A stretch of 7,032 bases of DNA from an uncultured Anaerolineaceae bacterium (GTDB lineage: Bacteria > Chloroflexota > Anaerolineae > Anaerolineales > Anaerolineaceae). The position numbers were made by a program, and so were the translations under genes. The stretch is from assembly GCA_937890875.1 (NCBI GenBank), contig CALAEB010000215.1, forward strand, positions 1 through 7,032, given 5' to 3'. The notes beneath the pieces were generated by a model that worked only from the letters and a program-made list of their open reading frames with translations, searched no databases and was not told the origin of the DNA. Shown here one piece after another: positions 1 to 5,989 of the stretch; the first letter of the stretch is position 1; every line of letters begins with the position of its first letter.

Positions 1-663
1 GCCAACATCTCCCACGAGCTGCGCACACCGATCGGCATTCTTCAGCTTCAGCTGGAGGCCATGCTGGACGGCGTATGGGAACCTTCGCCGGAACGGCTGA
101 CGACCTGCCGTGATGAAATTGCCCGGATGGGCAAATTAGTCAGTGATATCGAAAAACTGACAAAGGCCGACCAGGACGTTTTAAACCTGGACAAGCAGGA
201 AACGGATCTTCTTGAGCTGGTACAGAAGGCGCTGAAACCCTTCCGCGCGGAAATCGAAAGTAAAAACCTGCATGTTTCCCTGCAGGGCGGTTCCGCGGTC
301 ATTCCCCTGGATCAGGACAAAATTTATCAGGCGCTGTTTAACCTGTTGTCGAACGCGGTCAAATATACGGAGGATAACGGAACCATCAGTATCGAAATTC
401 TGAAAACACCCCGGTTTGTCGTTCTGCGCATCACCGACGACGGCATTGGCGTTGCCGAAAATGAACTTCCTTTCATCTTTGAACGGTTTTACCGCACCGA
501 TAAATCCCGCAGCCGCCACACCGGCGGAGCCGGTATCGGGTTGGCCATTGTGAAATCCATCGTGGAAGCGCACGGGGGAAAAGTCAGCGTGGAGAGCCAG
601 CCGAATGCCGGAAGCTGTTTCGAAGTTGCATTGCCCCGGTCGTCTGCGCTGCAAAGCCGATAA
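1..663 (+). CDS. Sensor histidine kinase, C-terminal part (BaeS-like), truncated by the window edge
   Basis: Membrane two-component sensor kinase that would autophosphorylate a histidine and pass the phosphate to a response regulator. Only the cytoplasmic transmitter is present: the frame is open from base 1 with no start, so sensor and membrane segments lie to the left. Counting from the first codon, the H-box SHELRTP puts the phospho-accepting His at residue 5. The ATPase domain follows: N-box NLLSNAVKY (114-122), G1 box DDGIG (146-150), F-box FERFY (160-164) and G2 box GGAGIGL (175-181). All catalytic boxes look intact. The stretch LEAMLDGVWEPSPE after the H-box resembles the same region of BaeS, the envelope-stress kinase, but the signal cannot be judged without the sensor domain. 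The gene ends in TAA and converges on minus-strand genes. No response regulator gene lies downstream, so its partner is probably to the left. Family is very secure; the subfamily is inference. Confidence 0.95.
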   Translation, partial: ANISHELRTPIGILQLQLEAMLDGVWEPSPERLTTCRDEIARMGKLVSDIEKLTKADQDVLNLDKQETDLLELVQKALKPFRAEIESKNLHVSLQGGSAVIPLDQDKIYQALFNLLSNAVKYTEDNGTISIEILKTPRFVVLRITDDGIGVAENELPFIFERFYRTDKSRSRHTGGAGIGLAIVKSIVEAHGGKVSVESQPNAGSCFEVALPRSSALQSR

Positions 664-688
664 TCCTATGATCCGAATGCCAAAAGCC

Positions 689-872
689 GGATTTCGGCAG
701 CGGCACGATCCCTGTCTGGATAATCCAGCGCGAAACAATTTGCGCGGCCGTTTTTGGTATTTTTCAGCCAGCCCGGCAATTCCGCATGTTTGAAAATTGC
801 CCCGTTCGACAACGGCTCCCAGGCTTCTACCAGGCTCTCATGCGCTTTGCAATAAGCCACCGTTTCCGTCTT
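689..872 (-). pseudogene. Aldo/keto reductase remnant (C-terminal fragment, two frameshifts)
   Basis: No single frame here makes a sensible protein, but three frames read in turn give a typical aldo/keto reductase C-terminal segment. From 872 the first frame gives ETVAYCKAH and LVEAWEPLSNG, matching the conserved 'xYCKxHGIxVEAWxPLGxG' strand-helix region. After HAEL (near 778) a one-base loss moves to a frame giving AGLAEKYQK. A second one-base loss in an A-run (plus strand about 751-755) moves to a frame giving TAAQIVSRWIIQTG and PLPKS, the NADPH-binding region of the family. About 62 residues remain of a normal 270-330; the catalytic Asp, Tyr and Lys region would lie in the missing N-terminal part. 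Homology stops near 689, 26 bases from the kinase stop, and begins 4 bases after the stop of the FMN protein. It was probably once a co-directional gene of the same operon. Sequencing error could explain the shifts but not the missing two thirds. Confidence 0.8.
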
Positions 873-875
873 TCA

Positions 876-1505
876 TCATCGGATAAAATTCGTGATCACT
901 CTGCTTTCTTCCTGCGGAAAGGGGACTGTTCCCTTGCCGGCAGCCACCACTTTCAGCAGCCACGCCATCGCCCGCGCATTCTTCCGCAGAGTCTGGATCC
1001 CTTCGCCGTCCTGAAGGACCTCATTTTCCACTTTTCCGTAAGCCGCCGTCCAATAGCTCGAAGGCGGGGTCACGATCTCCGCGAGCTCAAGAAAATGCCG
1101 CATCTGATCAACCACCTGCAAACCGCCCATGCGTCTGACGACAGCCACCGCTGTTCCGACCTTATAGCGAAAATACGATGAACTGGAATAGAACACCCGG
1201 TCCAGAAAAGATTTCATCGTGCCGGGAATTCCGGCATAATACGTCGGCGCGGCCAAAATCATCCCGTCCGCTGCTCGCATCTTTCGGATCGTCTCGTTGA
1301 CCAGGTCATCCTCAAAAACGCACCGGTTATCTTCGGACTTCCGGCAGTAATTGCATGCGATGCAGCCGTGAATTCTCTGATCGCCAACCTGGATATCCTC
1401 CACCCCGATCCCTTCGCGTTCAAGTTCCGCTTTCATCACCGCCAGCGCGGCGGCAGTATTTCCGTCTTTGTGTGGACTTCCGTTAATAGCAACAACTTTC
1501 ATCAT
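876..1505 (-). CDS. Flavodoxin-fold NAD(P)H-dependent FMN protein, iron-sulfur flavoprotein-like
   Basis: Predicted cytoplasmic FMN-binding redox protein of the flavodoxin_2 / FMN-reductase fold, 209 residues. The N-terminus VVAINGSPHKDGNT (residues 4-17) is the FMN-phosphate loop, and PTYYAGIPGTMKSFLDR (87-103) is the second flavin-contacting segment. Between them is a cysteine cluster, Cys48-X2-Cys51-X2-Cys54-X7-Cys62, which matches the compact CX2CX2CX4-7C pattern that binds a 4Fe-4S cluster in archaeal and clostridial iron-sulfur flavoproteins, so electron transfer through a cluster is likely. There is no signal peptide. Two adjacent ATG codons follow GGAGGG (1510-1515); the second (1502) has the better spacing of 7 bases against 4, so the true protein may lack one Met. 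The gene lies 121 bases downstream of the nitroreductase but carries its own candidate MerR-type promoter. It is followed directly by the aldo/keto reductase remnant. Physiological substrate unknown; family confident, cluster inferred from cysteine spacing. Confidence 0.9.
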   Translation of the reverse strand: MMKVVAINGSPHKDGNTAAALAVMKAELEREGIGVEDIQVGDQRIHGCIACNYCRKSEDNRCVFEDDLVNETIRKMRAADGMILAAPTYYAGIPGTMKSFLDRVFYSSSSYFRYKVGTAVAVVRRMGGLQVVDQMRHFLELAEIVTPPSSYWTAAYGKVENEVLQDGEGIQTLRKNARAMAWLLKVVAAGKGTVPFPQEESRVITNFIR

Positions 1506-1535
1506 TTAACCCTCCGAATTCCTGTTTCTGAATGG

Positions 1536-1566
1536 AGTGTACAGCCTGAAGTCAGCTCGAAGTCAA
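1536..1566 (-). promoter_or_regulatory. Candidate MerR-type promoter of the FMN protein (19-base spacer)
   Basis: On the minus strand TTGACT (1566-1561) and TACACT (1541-1536) are separated by 19 bases, two more than the sigma-70 optimum. Over-long 19-20 base spacers with the operator inside are the hallmark of promoters activated by MerR-family regulators. The spacer begins TCGAGCTGACTTCAGG, so the left half-site TTGACTTCGAG resembles operators of the AdhR/NmlR-like branch; the right half is only a partial inverted match. A start site about 7 bases past the -10 would leave a leader of roughly 24 bases including the GGAGGG site. The regulator gene is not in the window. Confidence 0.45.
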
Positions 1567-1626
1567 CCCGAAACCATCAAAATCGGCAATTCGCATTTTG
1601 TCTTTTCCGCAGGGAAAAAAACAAGT

Positions 1627-2295
1627 TTATATCCATTGAATAACATCTTCCGCTGCCCGACGTGTTTTGGGACGGTGCGGCGCTTCCGCCCGATATCCAA
1701 AACTCACCATCACGGAGACGCCGAAATGTTCACGATCCAAAACGCCGGCTTCCGCCAGGACTTCTTCGACCCCGGCCCGGTTAAATCCTTCGATCGGACA
1801 GGAATCGACCCGCAGAAATCCCGCCACCGTCAGCATATTGCCCAGAGCGATATAAGTCTGCTTACAGGCCCAGTCGAAGATGGCCCGCTCGCCTTCCAAC
1901 AGCTTGAAATCTTCTTTCTGGAAATTCTCGACGCGTTTCTTTCTCGGTTCCATCGCTTCCGGCATCATTTTTTGGACGTCCTGCATAATATAGTTAATAT
2001 AATCCGCGCTGTAAATCAGATCGACCTTTTTCCGGGCGAGCAGAATCACAAAATGGCTGGCGCCATTAAAGCTGTTTTGCGCGCCCCAGGCGAGATCCCA
2101 AAGTTTCTTTTTGATCTCAGGATCCTGGAGAACAAGGAATTTCCAGGGTTCAAACCCGAACGAGCTGGGTGAAAGCCTGGCCGCTTCCATGATCGTGGCA
2201 AAATCTTCATCGGAAACAGTTCTGGACGGATCATACTTTTTACAGGCACTCCTGAATTGAAATGCGTCAAGGATCATTTGATTAATATTTTCCAT
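1627..2295 (-). CDS. Nitroreductase family protein, NfsB-like
   Basis: Predicted FMN-dependent NAD(P)H oxidoreductase of the NfsB / dihydropteridine-reductase branch. Such proteins are homodimeric cytoplasmic enzymes that reduce nitroaromatics, quinones or flavins by two-electron transfer. At 222 residues it matches the usual 215-225. FMN-phosphate contacts are expected at Arg15-Ser16 in FQFRSACKKYD, the LSPSSFGFEPWKFLVL segment (41-56) is the family's flavin-site signature, and CPIEGF (166-171) matches the same motif in E. coli NfsB, as does the KQTYIALGN helix (145-153). The start chosen is ATG at 2295, preceded by GAAAGG at about 10 bases. An upstream in-frame start at 2406 would add 37 unrelated residues, run back through the candidate terminator and lack a good ribosome binding site. 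Expression is probably from a promoter just upstream (TATAAT at 2334-2329). The next gene downstream is also a flavoenzyme. Family secure; physiological substrate unknown. Confidence 0.93.
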   Translation of the reverse strand: MENINQMILDAFQFRSACKKYDPSRTVSDEDFATIMEAARLSPSSFGFEPWKFLVLQDPEIKKKLWDLAWGAQNSFNGASHFVILLARKKVDLIYSADYINYIMQDVQKMMPEAMEPRKKRVENFQKEDFKLLEGERAIFDWACKQTYIALGNMLTVAGFLRVDSCPIEGFNRAGVEEVLAEAGVLDREHFGVSVMVSFGYRAEAPHRPKTRRAAEDVIQWI

Positions 2296-2328
2296 TGTAT
2301 TTGCACCTTTCAAAATGTTCTCAGAATT

Positions 2329-2334
2329 ATTATA
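2329..2334 (-). promoter_or_regulatory. Candidate -10 box for the nitroreductase gene
   Basis: A perfect TATAAT reads on the minus strand, 33 bases upstream of the nitroreductase start and downstream of the preceding operon's candidate terminator. No good -35 lies 16-18 bases further up (best is GAGATT), and there is no TG extension, so if it works it may need an activator. An AT-rich hexamer can occur by chance. Confidence 0.35.
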
Positions 2335-2375
2335 GTGCAATGCGCAGGAAAAATCTCCGGAGTCGGCGTCCGTCA

Positions 2376-2403
2376 GAAAAAAACAAACCGATAACATATC
2401 CGG
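2376..2403 (-). terminator. Candidate rho-independent terminator of the sugar-catabolism operon
   Basis: On the minus strand CCGGATA, a TGT loop and TATCGG pair as a 6-base stem with one bulged G, followed directly by TTTGTTTTTTT. It lies about 58 bases after the stop of the Gfo/Idh/MocA gene and before the promoter region of the nitroreductase, exactly where an operon end is expected. The stem is short and imperfect, so efficiency is uncertain. Confidence 0.5.
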
Positions 2404-2460
2404 CATGCCAACAGAAATTATGCATTATTTCAGGACCGTTAAGTTTTTCGTTGAGGCTGA

Positions 2461-3585
2461 TCAGCAGCTTCTCCGGCCGTCAAAATCTTCTTTCCCTTCA
2501 GGAGCAAGGGGAAACCTGATCGTTTTTCCATCTCTTTTGGAGCGGTAAATCGCCGTAAACAATTCCACGGTCCGCCGCCCATCTTCAAGCGTAATCAGCG
2601 GAGATCGTTTTTCAATAATAGCCCGCAAAAAATCTCCCAGTTGCTGCCGGTGAAAATAATACAACGAATCAATGGTTGAAAAAAAGTCGGCATCTTCTCT
2701 TTTCCAAACAGAAAGCTTTTCGTTTTCCCCGTTAATAGTCCATATATCATTCACGGGAGGTTCAGTGATCGCAGATACACCTGCAATGAACATTGCCCCG
2801 CCATCCGTCTGAACACCGACCGACGCACCATTTTCGCCATGGATCCGAACGTTACCGAACAGTGCCGGATTCTGTGAGTTGCTGACAACGATATTTCCCA
2901 AAGCGCCATTTTTAAATTTAATGCATGCAATCGCAGTATCTTCAACTTCTAAGTCCGGATGATTCAATGTATCCCAATACCCAAACAATTCTTCGACTTC
3001 TCCCATATACCAAAGGAGTAAATCCAGCTGATGCGGCGCCTGATTAACCAATACGCCGCCGCCTTCGCCCTTCCATGTACCACGCCATGGATCACTCTTG
3101 TAGTAGGCCATATCCCGCCAACCCAACATATTCACTGTCCCTAATATGGGTTTTCCCAGTTTCCCTTCATCAATGGCATTTCGGATTCGCATTGAAGGCG
3201 GGTAGAAACGGCGCTGACAAATCGTTGTTCCGATTGTTCCGGCTTTCGTTACCGATCGGATAATTCTGTCACAATCATCAAGTGAGGACGACAACGGTTT
3301 CTCAACAGCAACGTTGAGGGCTAAATCAGCCGCTTCAACGGCTGGCTGGCAATGGACTGGATGCGGCGTACAAATACTTACAGCTTCAACGCCGGTTTCA
3401 TCTACCATCTTTTTAATAGAATCAAAAGCTCTGACGCCATATTCTTTGGCAAAAATTTCGGCCCGTTCCAATTGGACATCGAAAACAGCGCAGAATTCGC
3501 TTTCCGCAAGCTTCGAATATGCTTTTGCATGAAAATGTCCGACTTTTCCGCATCCGATCACACCCGTTTTGACTTTTTTTGTCAC
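2461..3585 (-). CDS. Gfo/Idh/MocA family oxidoreductase
   Basis: Predicted cytoplasmic NAD(P)-dependent sugar or cyclitol dehydrogenase, 374 residues, the usual size. The N-terminal Rossmann fold shows GVIGCGKVGHFHA (8-20) with Gly11-x-Gly13-x-x-Gly16. Asp36 at the end of the second strand favours NAD over NADP. The family signature EKP is at 95-97, with Lys96 the expected catalytic lysine, and GGGVLVNQAPHQLDLL (175-190) carries the expected catalytic His185. The start chosen is GTG at 3585, preceded by AGGACAGGGA; the frame is open up to 3708, but those extra residues run back through the end of the upstream dehydrogenase gene and precede the Rossmann fold without resembling it. It is the last gene of the cassette, 58 bases after the alcohol dehydrogenase, and is followed by the candidate terminator. 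Two dehydrogenases in a row suggest successive oxidations of one substrate, or oxidation and re-reduction as in epimerisation. The exact substrate cannot be read from sequence. Confidence 0.93.
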   Translation of the reverse strand: MTKKVKTGVIGCGKVGHFHAKAYSKLAESEFCAVFDVQLERAEIFAKEYGVRAFDSIKKMVDETGVEAVSICTPHPVHCQPAVEAADLALNVAVEKPLSSSLDDCDRIIRSVTKAGTIGTTICQRRFYPPSMRIRNAIDEGKLGKPILGTVNMLGWRDMAYYKSDPWRGTWKGEGGGVLVNQAPHQLDLLLWYMGEVEELFGYWDTLNHPDLEVEDTAIACIKFKNGALGNIVVSNSQNPALFGNVRIHGENGASVGVQTDGGAMFIAGVSAITEPPVNDIWTINGENEKLSVWKREDADFFSTIDSLYYFHRQQLGDFLRAIIEKRSPLITLEDGRRTVELFTAIYRSKRDGKTIRFPLAPEGKEDFDGRRSC

Positions 3586-3643
3586 AATATTCCCTGTCCT
3601 ATCATGATTTCCCTGACTGTTTATCAGAGATTTGCAGCATTTA

Positions 3644-4678
3644 TCACGGAATGAGCACGATCTTATATAAGCCCTTTTCGCGGTTATACAGACGATTAAT
3701 CCATTCATTCCCTTCGGATAAAGGAACGGTTTTCGAAATCATGAAGTCAACATTGATTTTTCCTTCCGCTATAAGCTTCAGACATTGTTCATATTCGCCG
3801 GATGAAGCGCAGCTGCCAAAAAGGCTCTGCTGTCTGGTCACAACCCATTGAAGCGGAAAATCAATTGACCGGGCAAGGTTTCCGACCAGGATCACAGCGC
3901 CGTTTAACGCGGTAAGCTGCAGGCAGAAATTTACCGTTTTTGAGATTCCTGTCGCATCAAAGGAATAATCAACGCCATTCTGATCCTTGGTCTGAGCTAA
4001 AATTTTCTCAGCTGCATCCTCGTTTTGAGAGTTGACACAGAATGTTGCTCCGAACTGTTTCGCGATTTCCAACCTGGAATCGTCAATATCGACCGCAATA
4101 ATTTCTCGAACGCCCATGGTTTTCACGACCTGCAATATTAAAAGGCCGATTGTGCCTATGCCGACAATCATGACGGCCGCATTTTTTTTGATTTCTGTTC
4201 GGGTAGCGGCATGATAAGCGATCGATAAAGGTTCAATCATCGCCGCCTGAACAAAGCTCACATTTTCCGGCAATAAATAAAGAACATGCTCAGGGACGAC
4301 AACATACTCCGCAAATGCGCCATCCAATCGATAATCGTTGCATGATACGCCTAAAACACGGCGATTCTTACACAAATTGACATTGCCTGCCAGACACATC
4401 TCGCATTTCCCGCAAAAAATCGTTGAATCGAAAGTCACACGATCGCCGGCACGGTAATTGCGAACATCTTCCCCGCATTTTTCAACAATTCCCGAAGCCT
4501 CATGCCCCATGATAATTGGCGGTTTGCGCCTTCCGGTACTTCCATCCATCCCATGCACATCGCTGCCACATACTGCGCACGCTTTTACGCGGACAAGAAC
4601 TTCATTGCGTCCGGGAACAGGCGTCGGATACGCTTTGTATTGGAATTTTTTATATTCTTCAAGAACCAGTGCTTTCAT
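3644..4678 (-). CDS. Zinc-dependent medium-chain alcohol dehydrogenase (polyol dehydrogenase type)
   Basis: Predicted cytoplasmic NAD-dependent dehydrogenase of the MDR superfamily, nearest in look to sorbitol, threonine and galactitol-1-phosphate dehydrogenases; it would oxidise a secondary hydroxyl of a polyol or sugar to a ketone. It has 344 residues, a normal length. Catalytic-zinc ligands are Cys37 in CAVCGSD, His59-Glu60 in GHEASG and probably Glu149 in IEPLS. The structural zinc site is complete: Cys89, Cys92, Cys95 and Cys103. The Rossmann motif VGIGTIG is at 172-178, and Asp197 after the next strand favours NAD. The C-terminus KIVLIP is typical. ATG at 4678 follows GGGAAGGA at 5 bases. 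It lies 220 bases after the hydrolase gene, an unusually wide gap for an operon, so it may have extra regulation of its own. The chemistry is confident; the substrate is not, and 'threonine dehydrogenase' would be over-annotation. Confidence 0.94.
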   Translation of the reverse strand: MKALVLEEYKKFQYKAYPTPVPGRNEVLVRVKACAVCGSDVHGMDGSTGRRKPPIIMGHEASGIVEKCGEDVRNYRAGDRVTFDSTIFCGKCEMCLAGNVNLCKNRRVLGVSCNDYRLDGAFAEYVVVPEHVLYLLPENVSFVQAAMIEPLSIAYHAATRTEIKKNAAVMIVGIGTIGLLILQVVKTMGVREIIAVDIDDSRLEIAKQFGATFCVNSQNEDAAEKILAQTKDQNGVDYSFDATGISKTVNFCLQLTALNGAVILVGNLARSIDFPLQWVVTRQQSLFGSCASSGEYEQCLKLIAEGKINVDFMISKTVPLSEGNEWINRLYNREKGLYKIVLIP

Positions 4679-4800
4679 TTTTTCCTTCCCATAACGGCCG
4701 CCGGCATAATTTCTTTAATAGATCATCCAATGTTAATATTTAAAAATATTCTGCCTGAGCTGTTCAGTTCGTTTTACCAAATTTATCGGCAGATTTGTGC

Positions 4801-4873
4801 ATATCCCTTCTTTCTTATAGGTATGACGAAATAATCAGCCGGCACGAACCAACTGAAAAACCTGAAGGGATAT
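4801..4873. repeat. Ten-base inverted repeat in the gap between hydrolase and dehydrogenase genes
   Basis: ATATCCCTTC at 4801-4810 and its exact reverse complement GAAGGGATAT at 4864-4873 are separated by 53 bases, in the 220-base gap (4679-4898) that holds no gene I can support. In the transcript the arms could pair as a stem below a large loop, or as DNA they could be paired operator sites. The same gap also contains an AT-only palindrome at 4735-4750 (AATATTTAAAAATATT). There is no T-tract after the repeat, so it is not a simple terminator. Confidence 0.4.
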
Positions 4874-4898
4874 TCCTGCCGAATGTGATAAGAGAATA

Positions 4899-5837
4899 TT
4901 ATTCTATGCCGATTGTTCTTTTTCTTAACGTTTCACAACGCGCAATATAATCGGAATAACTGACGAGAGAAAACGCTTTCTCGATATCTTTTATCGTGCA
5001 ATCAGATCTGTTGTTTGTTATCACGAAAAGATGTTCCTCAGTAAAAGCTCTGACAGTGACATCTTTCCCAAATTTTTCTTGAATCGTGAGAATTTTATCC
5101 ATCTGATGATCCGTATGATAAACTTCACGGTCCAGATTCATCTCATAATAAGCAAGCCGGTTCCATCTGGATGTCGAAGCCAGCGTTTCCCCGGTTATAT
5201 CAATAATCTTGCTATGATACGAAAAGACAGAAGAAACAATCGGGTATTGATGCCATTGCGCGTAAAGCGACAACGGATATCCGCCTTCATAAGCTGATAT
5301 CCAACAGGCTAAATCGATGCCGGATTTTTCAAAATGCTCCCAAATCCTGCGCCAATTAAGATCAAAGCAAACGGCAACGCCAACACGGCCGAAATCCAAA
5401 TCAAAAACAGGGATTGTATTGCCCGGAACAACGCCGTTGTTTATCTCAGATTCGACCGGATAATTTTTTGTGTAAACGCCTGAAAGCACGCCATCCCGGT
5501 TAAAAACCAACGCATCATTAGCGAAGTGATCCCCTTTTTGGATCAGAAGTCCTGCGACAAGATTATAGTTTCCCGCCTTTGCCATTTCGGAAAGGTATTT
5601 AACTGTCGGGCCTTCCATCGTTTCGGCATCTTCAGCGTATGTATCCGCCGATCTTCCTGCGCTTTTAAATGTCTCCGGCAAAAGCACGATATCCGGATAA
5701 AATTTCTCCGACGCTCTCAGGATAGAATCCGCCAAAGCGAGATTATCGCTGCAGGTTGGTATACGAAGATTTTGCGGAGGCGCCGTATTCTCCAACGTGG
5801 CAAGGGATGAAGTTAGAATTTTGATTATCTTTGACAT
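4899..5837 (-). CDS. Carbon-nitrogen hydrolase (nitrilase superfamily)
   Basis: Predicted cytoplasmic hydrolase that cleaves a non-peptide C-N bond, such as an amide, carbamoyl or nitrile, through a cysteine thioester. It has 312 residues and no signal peptide. The catalytic triad is present: Glu55 in LLPETF, Lys124 in YTKNYP and nucleophile Cys157 in VAVCFDLNW. The spacing and the FGRVGVAVCFD context are typical. About 40 residues follow the usual end of the domain. ATG at 5837 is the only in-frame ATG near the domain start; its ribosome binding site is weak (CAGG about 6 bases away), so it is probably translated less than the binding protein upstream. Its place between a sugar-binding protein and two dehydrogenases suggests that the imported compound or an intermediate carries an amide-like nitrogen. 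Which branch (amidase, carbamoylase, omega-amidase, nitrilase) I cannot say; true nitrilase activity is the least safe reading. Confidence 0.9.
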   Translation of the reverse strand: MSKIIKILTSSLATLENTAPPQNLRIPTCSDNLALADSILRASEKFYPDIVLLPETFKSAGRSADTYAEDAETMEGPTVKYLSEMAKAGNYNLVAGLLIQKGDHFANDALVFNRDGVLSGVYTKNYPVESEINNGVVPGNTIPVFDLDFGRVGVAVCFDLNWRRIWEHFEKSGIDLACWISAYEGGYPLSLYAQWHQYPIVSSVFSYHSKIIDITGETLASTSRWNRLAYYEMNLDREVYHTDHQMDKILTIQEKFGKDVTVRAFTEEHLFVITNNRSDCTIKDIEKAFSLVSYSDYIARCETLRKRTIGIE

Positions 5838-5921
5838 AGTAACCTGCGGATCGATAGTGGAATCTGGAGGATGGCCATCAATACAGAATTTGGCCGTTTC
5901 CCATACCCTTCTGGAAAGACT

Positions 5922-5951
5922 CCGGAAAGAGACGAAAAAATCAAATTCCGG
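5922..5951 (-). other. Second intercistronic stem after the binding-protein gene
   Basis: CCGGAA and TTCCGG form a perfect 6-base stem around an 18-base loop, in the 152-base gap upstream of the hydrolase. A run of six T lies inside the loop on the minus strand, 17-25 bases after the first hairpin, so the two stems could act together as a partial terminator. This is weak evidence on its own. Confidence 0.3.
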
Positions 5952-5957
5952 TCATCC

Positions 5958-5974
5958 CCCAAATTCCATTTGGG
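5958..5974 (-). other. Intercistronic hairpin just after the binding-protein stop codon
   Basis: CCCAAA and TTTGGG form a 6-base stem with a TGGAA loop, starting 15 bases after the TAA of the binding-protein gene. A stem here can protect the 3' end of the upstream message, which is known from other binding-protein transport operons, where the binding protein is made in excess. No T-run follows immediately on the minus strand, so a full terminator is unlikely. Confidence 0.45.
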
Positions 5975-5989
5975 TTTATTTTCAGATTG

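Noticed and set aside
181..738. Long minus-strand frame opposite the histidine kinase
   Set aside because: Antisense shadow: the plus-strand frame carries every kinase motif, and the minus-strand translation shows no recognisable domain.
728..755. Plus-strand hairpin GCGC(G)AAA / TTTGCGC followed by TTTTT, a possible terminator of the histidine kinase
   Set aside because: The T-run starts five bases after the stem and the sequence is explained by the reductase remnant on the other strand; it may still work by chance but I would not annotate it.
666..860. Complete 64-residue minus-strand frame starting with GTG
   Set aside because: Its first half matches aldo/keto reductases, but its second half is out of frame with the rest of that homology, so it is part of a broken gene rather than a small protein.
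1567..1626. TTTTCC / GGAAAA stem after the nitroreductase stop as a terminator
   Set aside because: The stem is weak and AT-rich and no T-run follows on the minus strand, so transcription could continue into the FMN-protein gene.
2296..2406. N-terminal extension of the nitroreductase to a start at 2406
   Set aside because: The 37 extra residues match nothing in the family and would be encoded across the candidate terminator and promoter; ATG at 2295 has a ribosome binding site and fits the family length.
3586..3708. N-terminal extension of the Gfo/Idh/MocA protein to 3708
   Set aside because: It would overlap the end of the upstream dehydrogenase gene and precede the Rossmann fold with unrelated, Cys-rich residues; GTG at 3585 has a Shine-Dalgarno sequence.
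4764..4802. Minus-strand mini-frame of 12 codons with GAAGGG in front, in the 220-base gap
   Set aside because: The spacing to the ATG is only two bases, and a frame of this length is expected by chance; nothing suggests a leader peptide.
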